Of a stretch of 35,551 nt of DNA, positions 16,529 to 23,550 are shown piece after piece. The number at the start of each line of letters is the position of its first letter. Within the stretch, counting starts at the first letter, position 1. The DNA is from a virus, in the IMG/VR virus record IMGVR_UViG_3300027770_000140, positions 1 through 35,551 of that record, one strand, 5' to 3'. A program made the position numbers and the translations under genes. The notes below the pieces were generated by a model that worked only from the letters and a program-made list of their open reading frames with translations, had not been told where the DNA came from and made no database searches.

Positions 16529-16543
16529 TACTAGCTAGCTATA

Positions 16544-18955
16544 TCAGACGATTAGCCACTTGGTGCCATTCGAAACAAGCGTGACCGCTTCGTACTGCAG
16601 GAAGAGGTTCACTGAAGCACCGCCATCAATCTGCTCGCCGCTGGCGGCAGCGACGGTATCCGCATCATTTGGCGAGCCGACGGAGTTATCGATCTTCTTG
16701 ACGATAATCTTCTTGCCGGAGTTACCAACCGCAGTCGGCAGAGTAACGACCGTGCTACCGGAGCCGTTGATGAGCACGAGGTCATCAGCGGCAGTGATCG
16801 CGCCGCTCGCAGCGACTTCGCGAACCGCCAGGAGACGGGTGGCGATATCACCAGCAATGCGAGCCGAAATCTCACTGTTCAGGTTGTTCGTGAGAGTGAC
16901 ATCGGCAGCAGCGCGGACCGAAGCTTCGGTACCGAGGCTAGTCGTGAGAGCGGCGTCACCGGCAATGCGAGCCGAGACTTCGCTGTCGATGTTGCCCTGG
17001 AGGACGACATCGGCAGCTGCGCGGACAGAGGCCTCTTGATCAACGTCGTTGGCGTTGCTATCAGCATAACCTTCCAGATCATCCAGGATAGCCTGGAGAG
17101 CTGCGTCGGCAGCTACACGGGCCGAGGTCTCGCCACCAAGGCTGGTGCTAAGGGCGGCATCGCCGGCAGCACGAGCGGATTCCTCGGTATCGATCTCGAC
17201 CTGTAGGGCCGCATCAGCGGCAACGCGGGCAGAGGTCTCTCCACCAAGGCTGGTGCTGAGAGCGGCATCACCGGCAGCGCGAGCGGATTCCTCGGTATCG
17301 ATCTCGACCTGCAGGGCCGCATCAGCGGCAACGCGGGCAGAGGTCTCAAGGCCGAGGCTGGTCGTGAGCGCGGCATCGCCAGCAGCACGAGCGGACTCTT
17401 CGGTATCAATCTCAACCTGGAGAGCGGCGTCAGCGGCAGCACGGGCCGAGATCTCGAGGCCGAGGGCTGAGCTTGCGCCAGTTGAGAGGTTATTGACTAC
17501 GTCAAGGAGGTAGCCGTCCGCGTCCTGGAACGCGGAGACAATCTCGCTGAGCGAGTCGAGTGACTCAGGGGTAACGTTCGAGAGCAGGTTGTTGATCTGG
17601 CCCTGCAGGTTGCTGTCGCCAGCAATACGGGACGAGGCCTCGCTATCGACATTGCCCTGGAGTACGCCATCGGCAGCTGCGCGAGCCGAGGTCTCAAGGC
17701 CGAGGCTGGTCGCGAGAGCAGCATCGCCGGCAGCACGGGCAGACTCTTCAGTATCAATCTCAACCTGCATGGCCGCATCAGCGGCAATACGGGAAGAGTT
17801 CTCGCCGACAAGGGCGGTCGTGAGAACGGCGTCGTAGGCAGCGCGAGCCGAGGTCTCAAGGCCGAGGCTGGTCGTGAGAGCGGCATCGCCAGCGGCACGG
17901 GCAGACTCCTCGGTATCAATCTCAACCTGCATGGCCGCATCAGCGGCAATGCGGGCAGAGTTCTCGCCGACAAGGGCGGTCGTGAGAACTGCGTCATAGG
18001 CAGCGCGAGCCGAGGTCTCAAGGCCGAGGCTGGTCGTGAGAGCGGCATCGCCGGCAGCACGAGCGGACTCTTCGGTGTCGATCTCAACCTGCATGGCCGC
18101 ATCGGCGGCAATACGGGCAGAGTTCTCGCCGACAAGGGCGGTCGCGAGAGCGGCATCGCCGGCAGCACGGGCAGACTCTTCAGTATCAATCTCAACCTGC
18201 AGGGCCGCATCAGCGGCAATACGGGCAGAGGTCTCATCGCCAAGGCTGGTCGCGAGAGCGGCATCGCCAGCGGCGCGGGCTGACTCTTCAGCATCGATCT
18301 CGATCTGGAGAGCGGCATCAGCGGCAACGCGGGCAGAAGTCTCGAGGCCGAGGGCTGAGCTTGCGCCGGTTGAGAGGTTATTGACTACGTCAAGGAGGTA
18401 ACCATCGGCATCCTGGAATGCTGAGACGATCTCGCTGAGGGAGTCAAGTGACTCGGGGGTAACGTTCGAGAGCAGGCTGTTGATCTGGCCCTGCAGGTTG
18501 CTGTCGCCAGCAACGCGGGACGAGGCTTCGCTGTCAAGGTTCGTCTGTACAGCGGCATCGCCAGCAGCGCGGGACGAGGCTTCGCTGCCGAGGCTGGTCG
18601 TGAGAGCTGCATCGCCAGCAGCGCGGGATGAGACTTCGCTGCCGAGACTGGTGCTGAGAGCGGCATCGCCAGCAACGCGGGATGAGGCCTCTGACGTCAG
18701 ATTGGCCTGAACGCCGGCGTCACCAGCAATGCGGGATGAAACCTCGGAAGCCATTTCGCCGTCGACGTAGCCCTTCGTGGCCGCGTCATTATTGTTTACG
18801 GGCGTGGCAAGACCGAGCTTGTCCTGGCCGATGAGCTCAGCTACGATCTCGGTGCCTTTGCGGCTGAGGACGTAACCGTCTGGAAGATTTGAGATATCAA
18901 GGAAGGTCTCGGTATCGCCGAGCCTGACCTTACGGGCATATGGTCTAAAAGTCAT
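16544..18955 (-). CDS. long tail fibre of about thirty 18-residue coiled-coil repeats
   Basis: The protein has 803 residues from the ATG at 18955 with an AGGAG site. N-terminal module MTFRPYARKVRLGDTETFLDI, then 'NNNDAATKGYVDGEM'. Residues about 70-700 consist of about 30 copies of an 18-residue unit such as 'ETSARIAADAALQVEIDT' and 'EESARAAGDAALATSLGD', which should form a trimeric helical shaft. Two longer inserts of about 45 residues (NLLSNVTPESLDSLSEIV, AFQDADGYLLDVVNNLSTG) interrupt it at identical contexts 296 residues apart. The last 100 residues form the beta cap (VVTLPTAVGNSGKKIIVKKI, QYEAVTLVSNGTKWLIV). This is a host-binding fibre; receptor unknown. A terminator follows it. Confidence 0.9.
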   Translation of the reverse strand: MTFRPYARKVRLGDTETFLDISNLPDGYVLSRKGTEIVAELIGQDKLGLATPVNNNDAATKGYVDGEMASEVSSRIAGDAGVQANLTSEASSRVAGDAALSTSLGSEVSSRAAGDAALTTSLGSEASSRAAGDAAVQTNLDSEASSRVAGDSNLQGQINSLLSNVTPESLDSLSEIVSAFQDADGYLLDVVNNLSTGASSALGLETSARVAADAALQIEIDAEESARAAGDAALATSLGDETSARIAADAALQVEIDTEESARAAGDAALATALVGENSARIAADAAMQVEIDTEESARAAGDAALTTSLGLETSARAAYDAVLTTALVGENSARIAADAAMQVEIDTEESARAAGDAALTTSLGLETSARAAYDAVLTTALVGENSSRIAADAAMQVEIDTEESARAAGDAALATSLGLETSARAAADGVLQGNVDSEASSRIAGDSNLQGQINNLLSNVTPESLDSLSEIVSAFQDADGYLLDVVNNLSTGASSALGLEISARAAADAALQVEIDTEESARAAGDAALTTSLGLETSARVAADAALQVEIDTEESARAAGDAALSTSLGGETSARVAADAALQVEIDTEESARAAGDAALSTSLGGETSARVAADAALQAILDDLEGYADSNANDVDQEASVRAAADVVLQGNIDSEVSARIAGDAALTTSLGTEASVRAAADVTLTNNLNSEISARIAGDIATRLLAVREVAASGAITAADDLVLINGSGSTVVTLPTAVGNSGKKIIVKKIDNSVGSPNDADTVAAASGEQIDGGASVNLFLQYEAVTLVSNGTKWLIV
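16830..18755 (-). repeat. tandem 54-bp repeats plus 888-bp-spaced direct duplication inside fibre gene
   Basis: The 54-bp units encode the 18-residue fibre repeat and keep high base identity, for example GCATCGCCGGCAGC recurs many times. A larger near-identical segment of about 150 bp starts near 17467 and again near 18355 (offset 888 bp, an exact multiple of three). This layout invites slippage and recombination that changes fibre length without breaking the frame. It also creates long open frames on the other strands, which are not genes. Confidence 0.9.
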
Positions 18956-19008
18956 TGTGACTCCTGTATTAAAATCTTGCTTGCTTACCTATCTTGATTG
19001 ACTTGCGA

Positions 19009-19036
19009 TTTATATAGTATTATTAGCTGACGCCAA
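19009..19036 (-). promoter_or_regulatory. candidate promoter of the long fibre gene
   Basis: On the minus strand: TTGGCG, 16 bases, TATAAA (four of six and five of six consensus matches), with TATAAAT also resembling a T4-type late promoter core. It lies in the 86-bp gap between the 214-residue fibre gene and the 803-residue gene, about 55 bp before the ATG at 18955. Confidence 0.45.
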
Positions 19037-19041
19037 GCGCA

Positions 19042-19686
19042 TCAGACTATGTACCAGTTGCCGTTCCAGCTCTGTATTGAAATAGAGTGCCACTCCACAA
19101 TCAGACTCTTGGATGCATCGCCGTCAATCGATCCAGTTACCGGAACAAGCACCACCTTATTGGTGCTGCCGTCTACCTTTTTGAGATTGAACATATAACC
19201 ATTCACGTCTGGCGTGGGAATTTCCACAATTCTTTGCCCAGCAGAGGCGTCAATTAGAATGGTAAAGTCGTTAACGAAATCGATCACAGTATCCTGATCA
19301 GTAAAGCGTATTGAGTTGGTAGATGTGGCAGGGTTAACCCAGGTCATCTTGCCAGAAACAAAACCAAGTAGCCCGCCGTTAAAACCTGTATTTGCGGTTT
19401 GTAGCTTGCTTGCGTTAAGGCCGCTGCCCTGGTAAATCGGATTCTGAAATTCTATAATCTCGATCTTGCGCTTTACCTTCCACTTTACGTAAAGATCGCC
19501 AGCCGGCATTTCCAAATCGCGCAAAATTCTATTGGTTACCTCTCTAGAGTCAGAGTGGTACTCTGCGGCCTTGTAGACGTCAATGATCTGGCCGGGGCGG
19601 ATTGGGATGACATCTAGTACCAGCAGATCGCTGCGGCTGATATTCTTTACCAAGAATTTTGGTACAACCGGCTCTATCCTTGACAT
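19042..19686 (-). CDS. fibre-type virion protein joining two shared modules
   Basis: The protein has 214 residues from the ATG at 19686 with GGAGG at ideal spacing (a TTG just before is not needed). The N-terminal half (FLVKNISRSDLLVLDV, IRPGQIIDVYKAAEY) matches the module of the 150-residue protein at 11216. The C-terminal half (TILIDASAGQRIVEIPTP, NLKKVDGSTNKVVLVPV, then SIQSWNGNWYIV) matches the fibre cap of the genes at 13539 and 16544. It therefore looks like an adaptor: a virion-docking module joined to a fibre cap without any shaft. It is the first gene of the fibre block and is divergent from the plus-strand gene at 19823. Confidence 0.75.
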   Translation of the reverse strand: MSRIEPVVPKFLVKNISRSDLLVLDVIPIRPGQIIDVYKAAEYHSDSREVTNRILRDLEMPAGDLYVKWKVKRKIEIIEFQNPIYQGSGLNASKLQTANTGFNGGLLGFVSGKMTWVNPATSTNSIRFTDQDTVIDFVNDFTILIDASAGQRIVEIPTPDVNGYMFNLKKVDGSTNKVVLVPVTGSIDGDASKSLIVEWHSISIQSWNGNWYIV

Positions 19687-19822
19687 CAAGCTTCCTCCGG
19701 GCCTTGCGCGAACAGCCGAACAAACCCCGCGCGGGGCACTTATGCGGCCTACTACCTATTACTACTTTAATTGATTCATGCAAGGTTTTATGACAATCAG
19801 CACAAAAGAACATGGGGCGAAG

Positions 19823-20170
19823 ATGAGCAAAACTATTATAAAGAACATTTATGCACTTGCCAACCAGCTGGATCAGGCCGGTCTATTCCGCGCTGCAGCT
19901 CACATGGATGCGGCAGCCGACCTGATAATCCTCGCCGAACAGGAAGTGAAGAAATCGATCCACGTCACATTCAAGCGGGAAAAGGGCATGGTTGTATGTG
20001 AGCTGACTGTCCACGAGATGGAGAACCCGAATGCAATGGGCCCTGCGATCAAGTTTGTTGGCCAAAACGTAAAAGCGGCTCGCAGTGCGGCCGCTAGCAA
20101 AATCGAAGAGCTCAAGAAAGAGCACAGTGCCGGCGTTGTCGAGTCGTTCGAGGGCGGACTAGAGCCCTGA
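19823..20170 (+). CDS. helical-hairpin-motif protein, only plus-strand gene
   Basis: The protein has 115 residues from the ATG at 19823 (MSKTIIKNIYALANQL...). ATGs at 19790 and 19778 are alternatives; all have weak ribosome sites (AAGG before 19790). Residues about 8-38 carry the hairpin motif (YALANQLDQAGLFRAAAHMD) seen in several minus-strand virion genes. The middle is a beta-rich segment (KSIHVTFKREKGMVVCELTV), and the C-terminal part is helical and charged. It is divergent from the fibre block and converges on the 125-residue gene with a 12-bp overlap at the 3' ends. It probably has its own promoter, not resolved in 19690-19822. That gap contains a CCCCGCGCGGGG palindrome near 19726. Function unknown. 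Confidence 0.7.
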   Translation: MSKTIIKNIYALANQLDQAGLFRAAAHMDAAADLIILAEQEVKKSIHVTFKREKGMVVCELTVHEMENPNAMGPAIKFVGQNVKAARSAAASKIEELKKEHSAGVVESFEGGLEP

Positions 20171-20536
20171 CCCCTTCTTGCGCATAGGGCAGATCATCAG
20201 CGGAACGCAATTGCGTTCCGCTCTCTTTAGAGAGAGGTCAAGAGTAGCCAGCGCCCCATAATTGCTGGCACCGCTTACGGCCCAGTCCATGAATTCGGCG
20301 CCACCAACATAGGGACTGGCTGCATTTATCTCAAATGAAATAAAGCCCGCAAGATTTCCTATTATAATGCACTCCTCGTCAAAATCGCGGTCGGCAATTG
20401 CGGCCACGCTAGAAGCGAGATCGATCAGGTTCGGCTCGTAAGCGCTATTCTTAAAAAAACACTGAAGAGCGTACACTACGACTTCTGCCCGATGCTCCAC
20501 AGAGCCCCAACGCCAGGCAGCACTGGAATGTTTCAT
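20159..20536 (-). CDS. hypothetical protein downstream of DHFR
   Basis: The protein has 125 residues. The ATG overlaps the DHFR stop as ATGA, and GAGGA precedes it, so it is translated with DHFR. It has no recognised family; the middle reads as mixed alpha/beta (DFDEECIIIGNLAGFISFEI, EFMDWAVSGASNYGALATLD) and the end is basic with two cysteines (MICPMRKKGSGL is the C-terminus). Position suggests a link to nucleotide metabolism, but nothing in the sequence proves that. Its 3' end overlaps the convergent plus-strand gene and carries a 24-bp palindrome. Confidence 0.6.
   Translation of the reverse strand: MKHSSAAWRWGSVEHRAEVVVYALQCFFKNSAYEPNLIDLASSVAAIADRDFDEECIIIGNLAGFISFEINAASPYVGGAEFMDWAVSGASNYGALATLDLSLKRAERNCVPLMICPMRKKGSGL
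20199..20222. repeat. 24-bp perfect palindrome in the convergent 3' region
   Basis: AGCGGAACGCAA followed at once by TTGCGTTCCGCT, a perfect two-fold palindrome with no loop spacer. It lies within the last 20 codons of the 125-residue gene and 29 bp after the stop of the plus-strand gene. It could serve as a transcription barrier for the convergent messages or a protein-binding site; no T-run supports a classical terminator. Confidence 0.6.
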
Positions 20537-20985
20537 CGTGGATTCCTCGCATATCTAACAATGTCATATTCGTCAGTTGACCGTAATGTTTCCGTGGCAT
20601 GAAACATGTGTTGAAAACAGGGGAAGCGCTTATCGCCGTCAACTTCTTGCTTGACGTGGGTAATCAACAGCTCATCACAATAGAATAGAAACTGCGCATA
20701 CACCTCAGAACCACCACACAGGAAAACAAAACCCGAATCCGAGTGCGCCTCTGATAAGCTGCCGATCTCCATGGGTCCGGATGGCGATCTCGTCAGAATA
20801 TATGTTTTTCTGCCAGGAAGGGGACGACCTATAGAGTCGTAGGTAGCGCGCCCCATGACGAGAGCGTGGCCCAAGGTCACAGACTTAAACCAGGCCAGGT
20901 CTTCTGGTAAATGCCACGGCAGGGAGTTGCCGCGACCAATTACGCTGTTCTCTGATACTGCGGCTATTCCAATCAGCTTGCTCAT
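20533..20985 (-). CDS. folA: dihydrofolate reductase
   Basis: The protein has 150 residues, close to the usual bacterial length of about 160. It has the expected motifs in order: IGIAAVSENSVIGRGNSLPWHLPEDLAWFK (substrate and active-site region; Glu28 is the catalytic acid), VMGRATYDSIGRPLPGRKTYILTR (NADPH region) and FLCGGSEVYAQFL (Gly-Gly cofactor loop). It reduces dihydrofolate, which thymidylate synthase produces, with NADPH. The ATG overlaps the thyA stop by four bases (ATGA), as in other phage thymidylate/DHFR pairs, so the two are coupled. In T4-like phages the equivalent gene is called frd. Confidence 0.95.
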   Translation of the reverse strand: MSKLIGIAAVSENSVIGRGNSLPWHLPEDLAWFKSVTLGHALVMGRATYDSIGRPLPGRKTYILTRSPSGPMEIGSLSEAHSDSGFVFLCGGSEVYAQFLFYCDELLITHVKQEVDGDKRFPCFQHMFHATETLRSTDEYDIVRYARNPR

Positions 20986-21839
20986 ATCGCCATCTCAACC
21001 TTTGGTAAATCGGGATGGTGTGAGTATCCCACCATCTCTACGTCAGAGTACTGCAGAGCAAGCAAGTCATCTAGAGTAGACAGCTGCCTGTTTATGCGAA
21101 ATTCTGGCAGCGGCAGCGGATCTCGAGTGACTTGGATCCTTGCGTTATCCAGCTGGTTTTTATACAGGTGTACGTCAGAGCCTTGGAACACAAGCCGCCC
21201 GGGACGATACCCGGCCAAGTTGGCAAGCGCATGTAGCAGGAAGCCATATCCTGCGATATTTGTCGGGTTTCCTAAATAGAAATCATTAGACCGCATCTGG
21301 AAAGACAGATTCAGTCTGCCTCCAGCGATCTGAACTGCCCAGCTTACATGGCAGGGCGGCAGAGCTGCCTCTGTCAAGACCTGCTGCGGATTCCAGTAAC
21401 TAACGAAATGGCGGCGGCTGGATGGATTTGTTTTTATTCCAGAGACAATTGCGGCCAGCTGGTCGTAGCCGGAGCCAGCGTGGCTGCCATTGAAATTACG
21501 TAGCTGCCAGCTGTAATTCTTTCCTGCGTCACCTTCTAGCAGGTGAGCAAGTCCTTTTGCATCCAGGAATTCGCGAGTAGTGTTGCCCCTCCAGATATTT
21601 ATTTTTTTCTGCTCAAGGATCTTTGAGTCTGTTTGTCCTCTGAGAAACCACATCATCTCTTCAAATGCAATGCGGAATGCAATGCGACGAGTGGTCAGAA
21701 GGGGGAAACCATCGTCCATATCGAATACCATTTGAGCACCAAAGATGCCCCTGGTTCCAATCCCTGTGCGATCATCTTCAATATCAAACCCTTCATCAAG
21801 AATCTGGCGCATTATTTTTAGATAGGAAGCTTCAGTCAT
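20982..21839 (-). CDS. thyA: thymidylate synthase
   Basis: The protein has 285 residues from the ATG at 21839; the frame is open further upstream but that part overlaps another gene. It shows DDRTGIGTR (Arg24 phosphate contact), PPSRR-type 'NPSSRRHFVSYWNP' (Arg142-Arg143), LPPCH (Cys163 nucleophile), RSNDFYLGNPTNIAGYGFLL (Asn194, which selects dUMP rather than dCMP), DVHLYKNQ (His/Tyr) and PKVEMAI at the end. It converts dUMP and methylene-tetrahydrofolate to dTMP. Divergence from cellular ThyA is visible: 'YSWQLRNF' replaces the usual 'YG.QWR.W'. The start overlaps the 118-residue gene by ATGA and the end overlaps DHFR by ATGA. Confidence 0.95.
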   Translation of the reverse strand: MTEASYLKIMRQILDEGFDIEDDRTGIGTRGIFGAQMVFDMDDGFPLLTTRRIAFRIAFEEMMWFLRGQTDSKILEQKKINIWRGNTTREFLDAKGLAHLLEGDAGKNYSWQLRNFNGSHAGSGYDQLAAIVSGIKTNPSSRRHFVSYWNPQQVLTEAALPPCHVSWAVQIAGGRLNLSFQMRSNDFYLGNPTNIAGYGFLLHALANLAGYRPGRLVFQGSDVHLYKNQLDNARIQVTRDPLPLPEFRINRQLSTLDDLLALQYSDVEMVGYSHHPDLPKVEMAI

Positions 21840-22192
21840 CTGTCGACCTCTAGTTTCAGAGTTACCTCTCCGTGGTGCCTTATTGCATGGATAACGATGC
21901 CTGCGTTTCCGACAATAGCCTCCCATATCTCCTGGGTTCTGTCGTGCGACACCCTGGAAAACTCAAAGGTGCCCCATTCTGAGCAGCTTCCCGAGCCCGT
22001 ATGACACAGAAAAAGGGTGGCGCTCATTTTGCCATTGGGCAGGAAACCGAGAATATCCACCTGGCGATTATTAAACCGATATGTGCCTGGGTGCACAATG
22101 GTATCGTACTCAGGTGGCTGTGCCAAGTATCCATCCGCAGGGCGCAATTCCGCTACGCAGCTCTTGCGAAACAACAAGTCAAATAAACCCAC
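21836..22192 (-). CDS. hypothetical protein at head of thyA operon
   Basis: The protein has 118 residues with a GTG start at 22192, supported by AGGTGA just upstream. Middle segments are beta-rich (TYRFNNRQVDILGFLPNG, MSATLFLCHTGSGSC). It ends VTLKLEVDR and its stop overlaps the thyA ATG (ATGA). No family is recognised. It is the first gene after the capsid terminator. A promoter must lie in 22193-22303, but none is clear; an 18-residue frame (MTFFVKVLDQQPAERSHR) ends on its ribosome site. Confidence 0.6.
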   Translation of the reverse strand: MGLFDLLFRKSCVAELRPADGYLAQPPEYDTIVHPGTYRFNNRQVDILGFLPNGKMSATLFLCHTGSGSCSEWGTFEFSRVSHDRTQEIWEAIVGNAGIVIHAIRHHGEVTLKLEVDR

Positions 22193-22303
22193 GCTTCACC
22201 TATGCGACCGTTCTGCAGGTTGCTGATCCAACACTTTGACGAAAAAAGTCATATATTGCACTTCAATCGGTCGATGCGCATGGTCAACAGTAGCAGACAG
22301 CAC

Positions 22304-22338
22304 AATAAAAAAGAGGTCGCCCTGCGGCGACCCCTCTT
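22304..22338 (-). terminator. rho-independent terminator after the major capsid gene
   Basis: Stem core GGTCGCC / GGCGACC (loop CTGC), extended by AAGA/TCTT across a two-base bulge, with TTTTTTATT following on the minus strand. It lies 18 bp after the capsid stop and insulates the thyA operon from capsid transcription. Confidence 0.9.
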
Positions 22339-22355
22339 TCAGAACCAGGCTAGAT

Positions 22356-23360
22356 TCAGGACTTGCGGCCGACGGCGACGCCGCGGGCGTTGACGATGCC
22401 GATACCGATGGTCTCGAATACCGTCCAGCCGAGGCTGAGGCGATCCATCTTGTCGTTTGGCACGACTTCGACGTTCTGGCGGATTGGCATGACGCCGACC
22501 ATGTCGGGCTCAGCGCAACCGAAGACGCTGCCGAAAGGAACAAGCTTGCTGACGATGATGTCGGCGGTGAAGAGCTTGGCGTAGAGGCCGGTCTGGAGGA
22601 TCTCGCGGTGCGTGACGGGGTCGACTTCAGCAGCCGAGGTACCACCCTGTGACGTCCAGAGCAGGAGGTCCTGGAAGTCGCGGATGTTCATGAAGAACTT
22701 GCTGGTGAGCAGGTCCCACTGATCAACTTCTGACTTGATCTCAACCATGTCAGCGCGCGAGATGCGGGCGCCGAGAACCTGAGCGGTGTTCTCACCACCG
22801 AGGGCGGCGTCGCTGGCGAAGTCGAGGGCGGCGAAGAAGTTCGCGTCCTCAGTGGCAGCGATCTCCTGCTTGGCCTTTTGGACCGTACGCTCGATGACGT
22901 TAAAGCGGCGCTGACGGGCCTCGCGGATGCGGACGAGTGGGTGGCAGGCGATGTCGAACTCTGGAACGAATACACGGTCGCCACGGACGGGGCTCTCTGG
23001 AACGGCGCCGTTCGCCGAAATTACGAAAGCCGCAACGTCGATGTCGCGCTCATAGAGGGGGAGGACGCCGGTGGCGAGCTCGTCAACAACGAGGCCGCGG
23101 CGAGCAACGCCCGAGTAATCAAGGTTGCGGCGGATTGGGAGCGCCATGGCCTGAGCAAGAGCGACCTTGCCGCCCTGGTCGAGGATGGCTTGGCGAACGA
23201 GCTCGTCGCGCTGTGACTCGGTGGTCGAAGGACGGCCAGCGGCAACAGCGTTGGAGGGCATACCCTCCTCGAGGACCTTGGCGATGCGAACGAGACTCTT
23301 CAGCGCGTCGCGGGTGGTAAGACCACCGAGCTCGCCTGAATTATCAAAAAGATTTGACAT
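22356..23360 (-). CDS. major capsid protein
   Basis: The protein has 334 residues; the ATG has CGGAGA upstream. The central block 'ALPIRRNLDYSGVARRGLVV', then DELATGVLPLYERDIDVAAF and 'VFVPEFDIACHPLVRIREAR', 'RRFNVIERTVQKAKQEI' and 'ATEDANFFAALDFA' follows the order found in one group of HK97-fold phage major capsid proteins. The length is also right. The N-terminal 70 residues are helical and could be the scaffold-interacting region; no cleavage site can be assigned. It lies downstream of the head accessory protein and of the protease/scaffold gene, and it has its own upstream gap and a strong terminator, as expected for the most abundant virion protein. Confidence 0.9.
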   Translation of the reverse strand: MSNLFDNSGELGGLTTRDALKSLVRIAKVLEEGMPSNAVAAGRPSTTESQRDELVRQAILDQGGKVALAQAMALPIRRNLDYSGVARRGLVVDELATGVLPLYERDIDVAAFVISANGAVPESPVRGDRVFVPEFDIACHPLVRIREARQRRFNVIERTVQKAKQEIAATEDANFFAALDFASDAALGGENTAQVLGARISRADMVEIKSEVDQWDLLTSKFFMNIRDFQDLLLWTSQGGTSAAEVDPVTHREILQTGLYAKLFTADIIVSKLVPFGSVFGCAEPDMVGVMPIRQNVEVVPNDKMDRLSLGWTVFETIGIGIVNARGVAVGRKS

Positions 23361-23444
23361 TGTTTTCTCCGAAGTGAACTTAACTTACTCTTACTTGCAC
23401 TTTGGGGACACGTAGTCACCAAAATTAATTACGCTAAACGCCTA

Positions 23445-23489
23445 CAGAATTAATAGGATGCGTATGATAAGGGCTAGCAGAATTAATAG
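23445..23489. repeat. 12-bp direct repeats upstream of the capsid gene
   Basis: CAGAATTAATAG occurs exactly at 23445-23456 and 23478-23489 (33 bp apart), in the 190-bp gap between the upstream terminator and the capsid ATG. On the minus strand both read CTATTAATTCTG. They may be promoter elements or binding sites for a phage regulator of capsid expression. The rest of the gap contains no ORF with a ribosome site. Confidence 0.6.
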
Positions 23490-23493
23490 TGCG

Positions 23494-23524
23494 AAAAAAG
23501 AAAAGACCGCCGAAGCGGTCTTTT
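23494..23524 (-). terminator. rho-independent terminator after the head accessory gene
   Basis: Stem AAAAGACCGC / GCGGTCTTTT with a stable TTCG loop on the minus strand, followed by TTTTCTTTTTT. It lies 27 bp after the stop at 23551. Confidence 0.95.
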
Positions 23525-23550
23525 CAAGCAACTCCCGGGTCGCTATCAGG

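Noticed and set aside
17145-18710. Long open frames on the plus strand and other minus frames across the repeat fibre
   Set aside because: They arise from the 54-bp repeats being free of stops in several frames; composition is Ala/Ser/Arg/Pro low complexity and there are no ribosome sites.
19726-19737. CCCCGCGCGGGG as a terminator between divergent genes
   Set aside because: The stem is only four pairs with a short loop and there is no T-run; nothing ends there.
20159-22192. Reading the ThyA-like gene as dCMP hydroxymethylase
   Set aside because: The position that separates the two (Asn in NIA) is Asn194, as in dUMP-specific enzymes.
22196-22645. 149-residue minus frame inside the capsid gene and downstream
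   Set aside because: Ser/Pro-rich out-of-frame shadow. Its last 18 codons (MTFFVKVLDQQPAERSHR) could be a leader, but the ribosome site is poor.
22202-23320. Plus-strand frames across the capsid gene
   Set aside because: GC-rich antisense shadows of a clear capsid gene; the sequences are low-complexity and match nothing.
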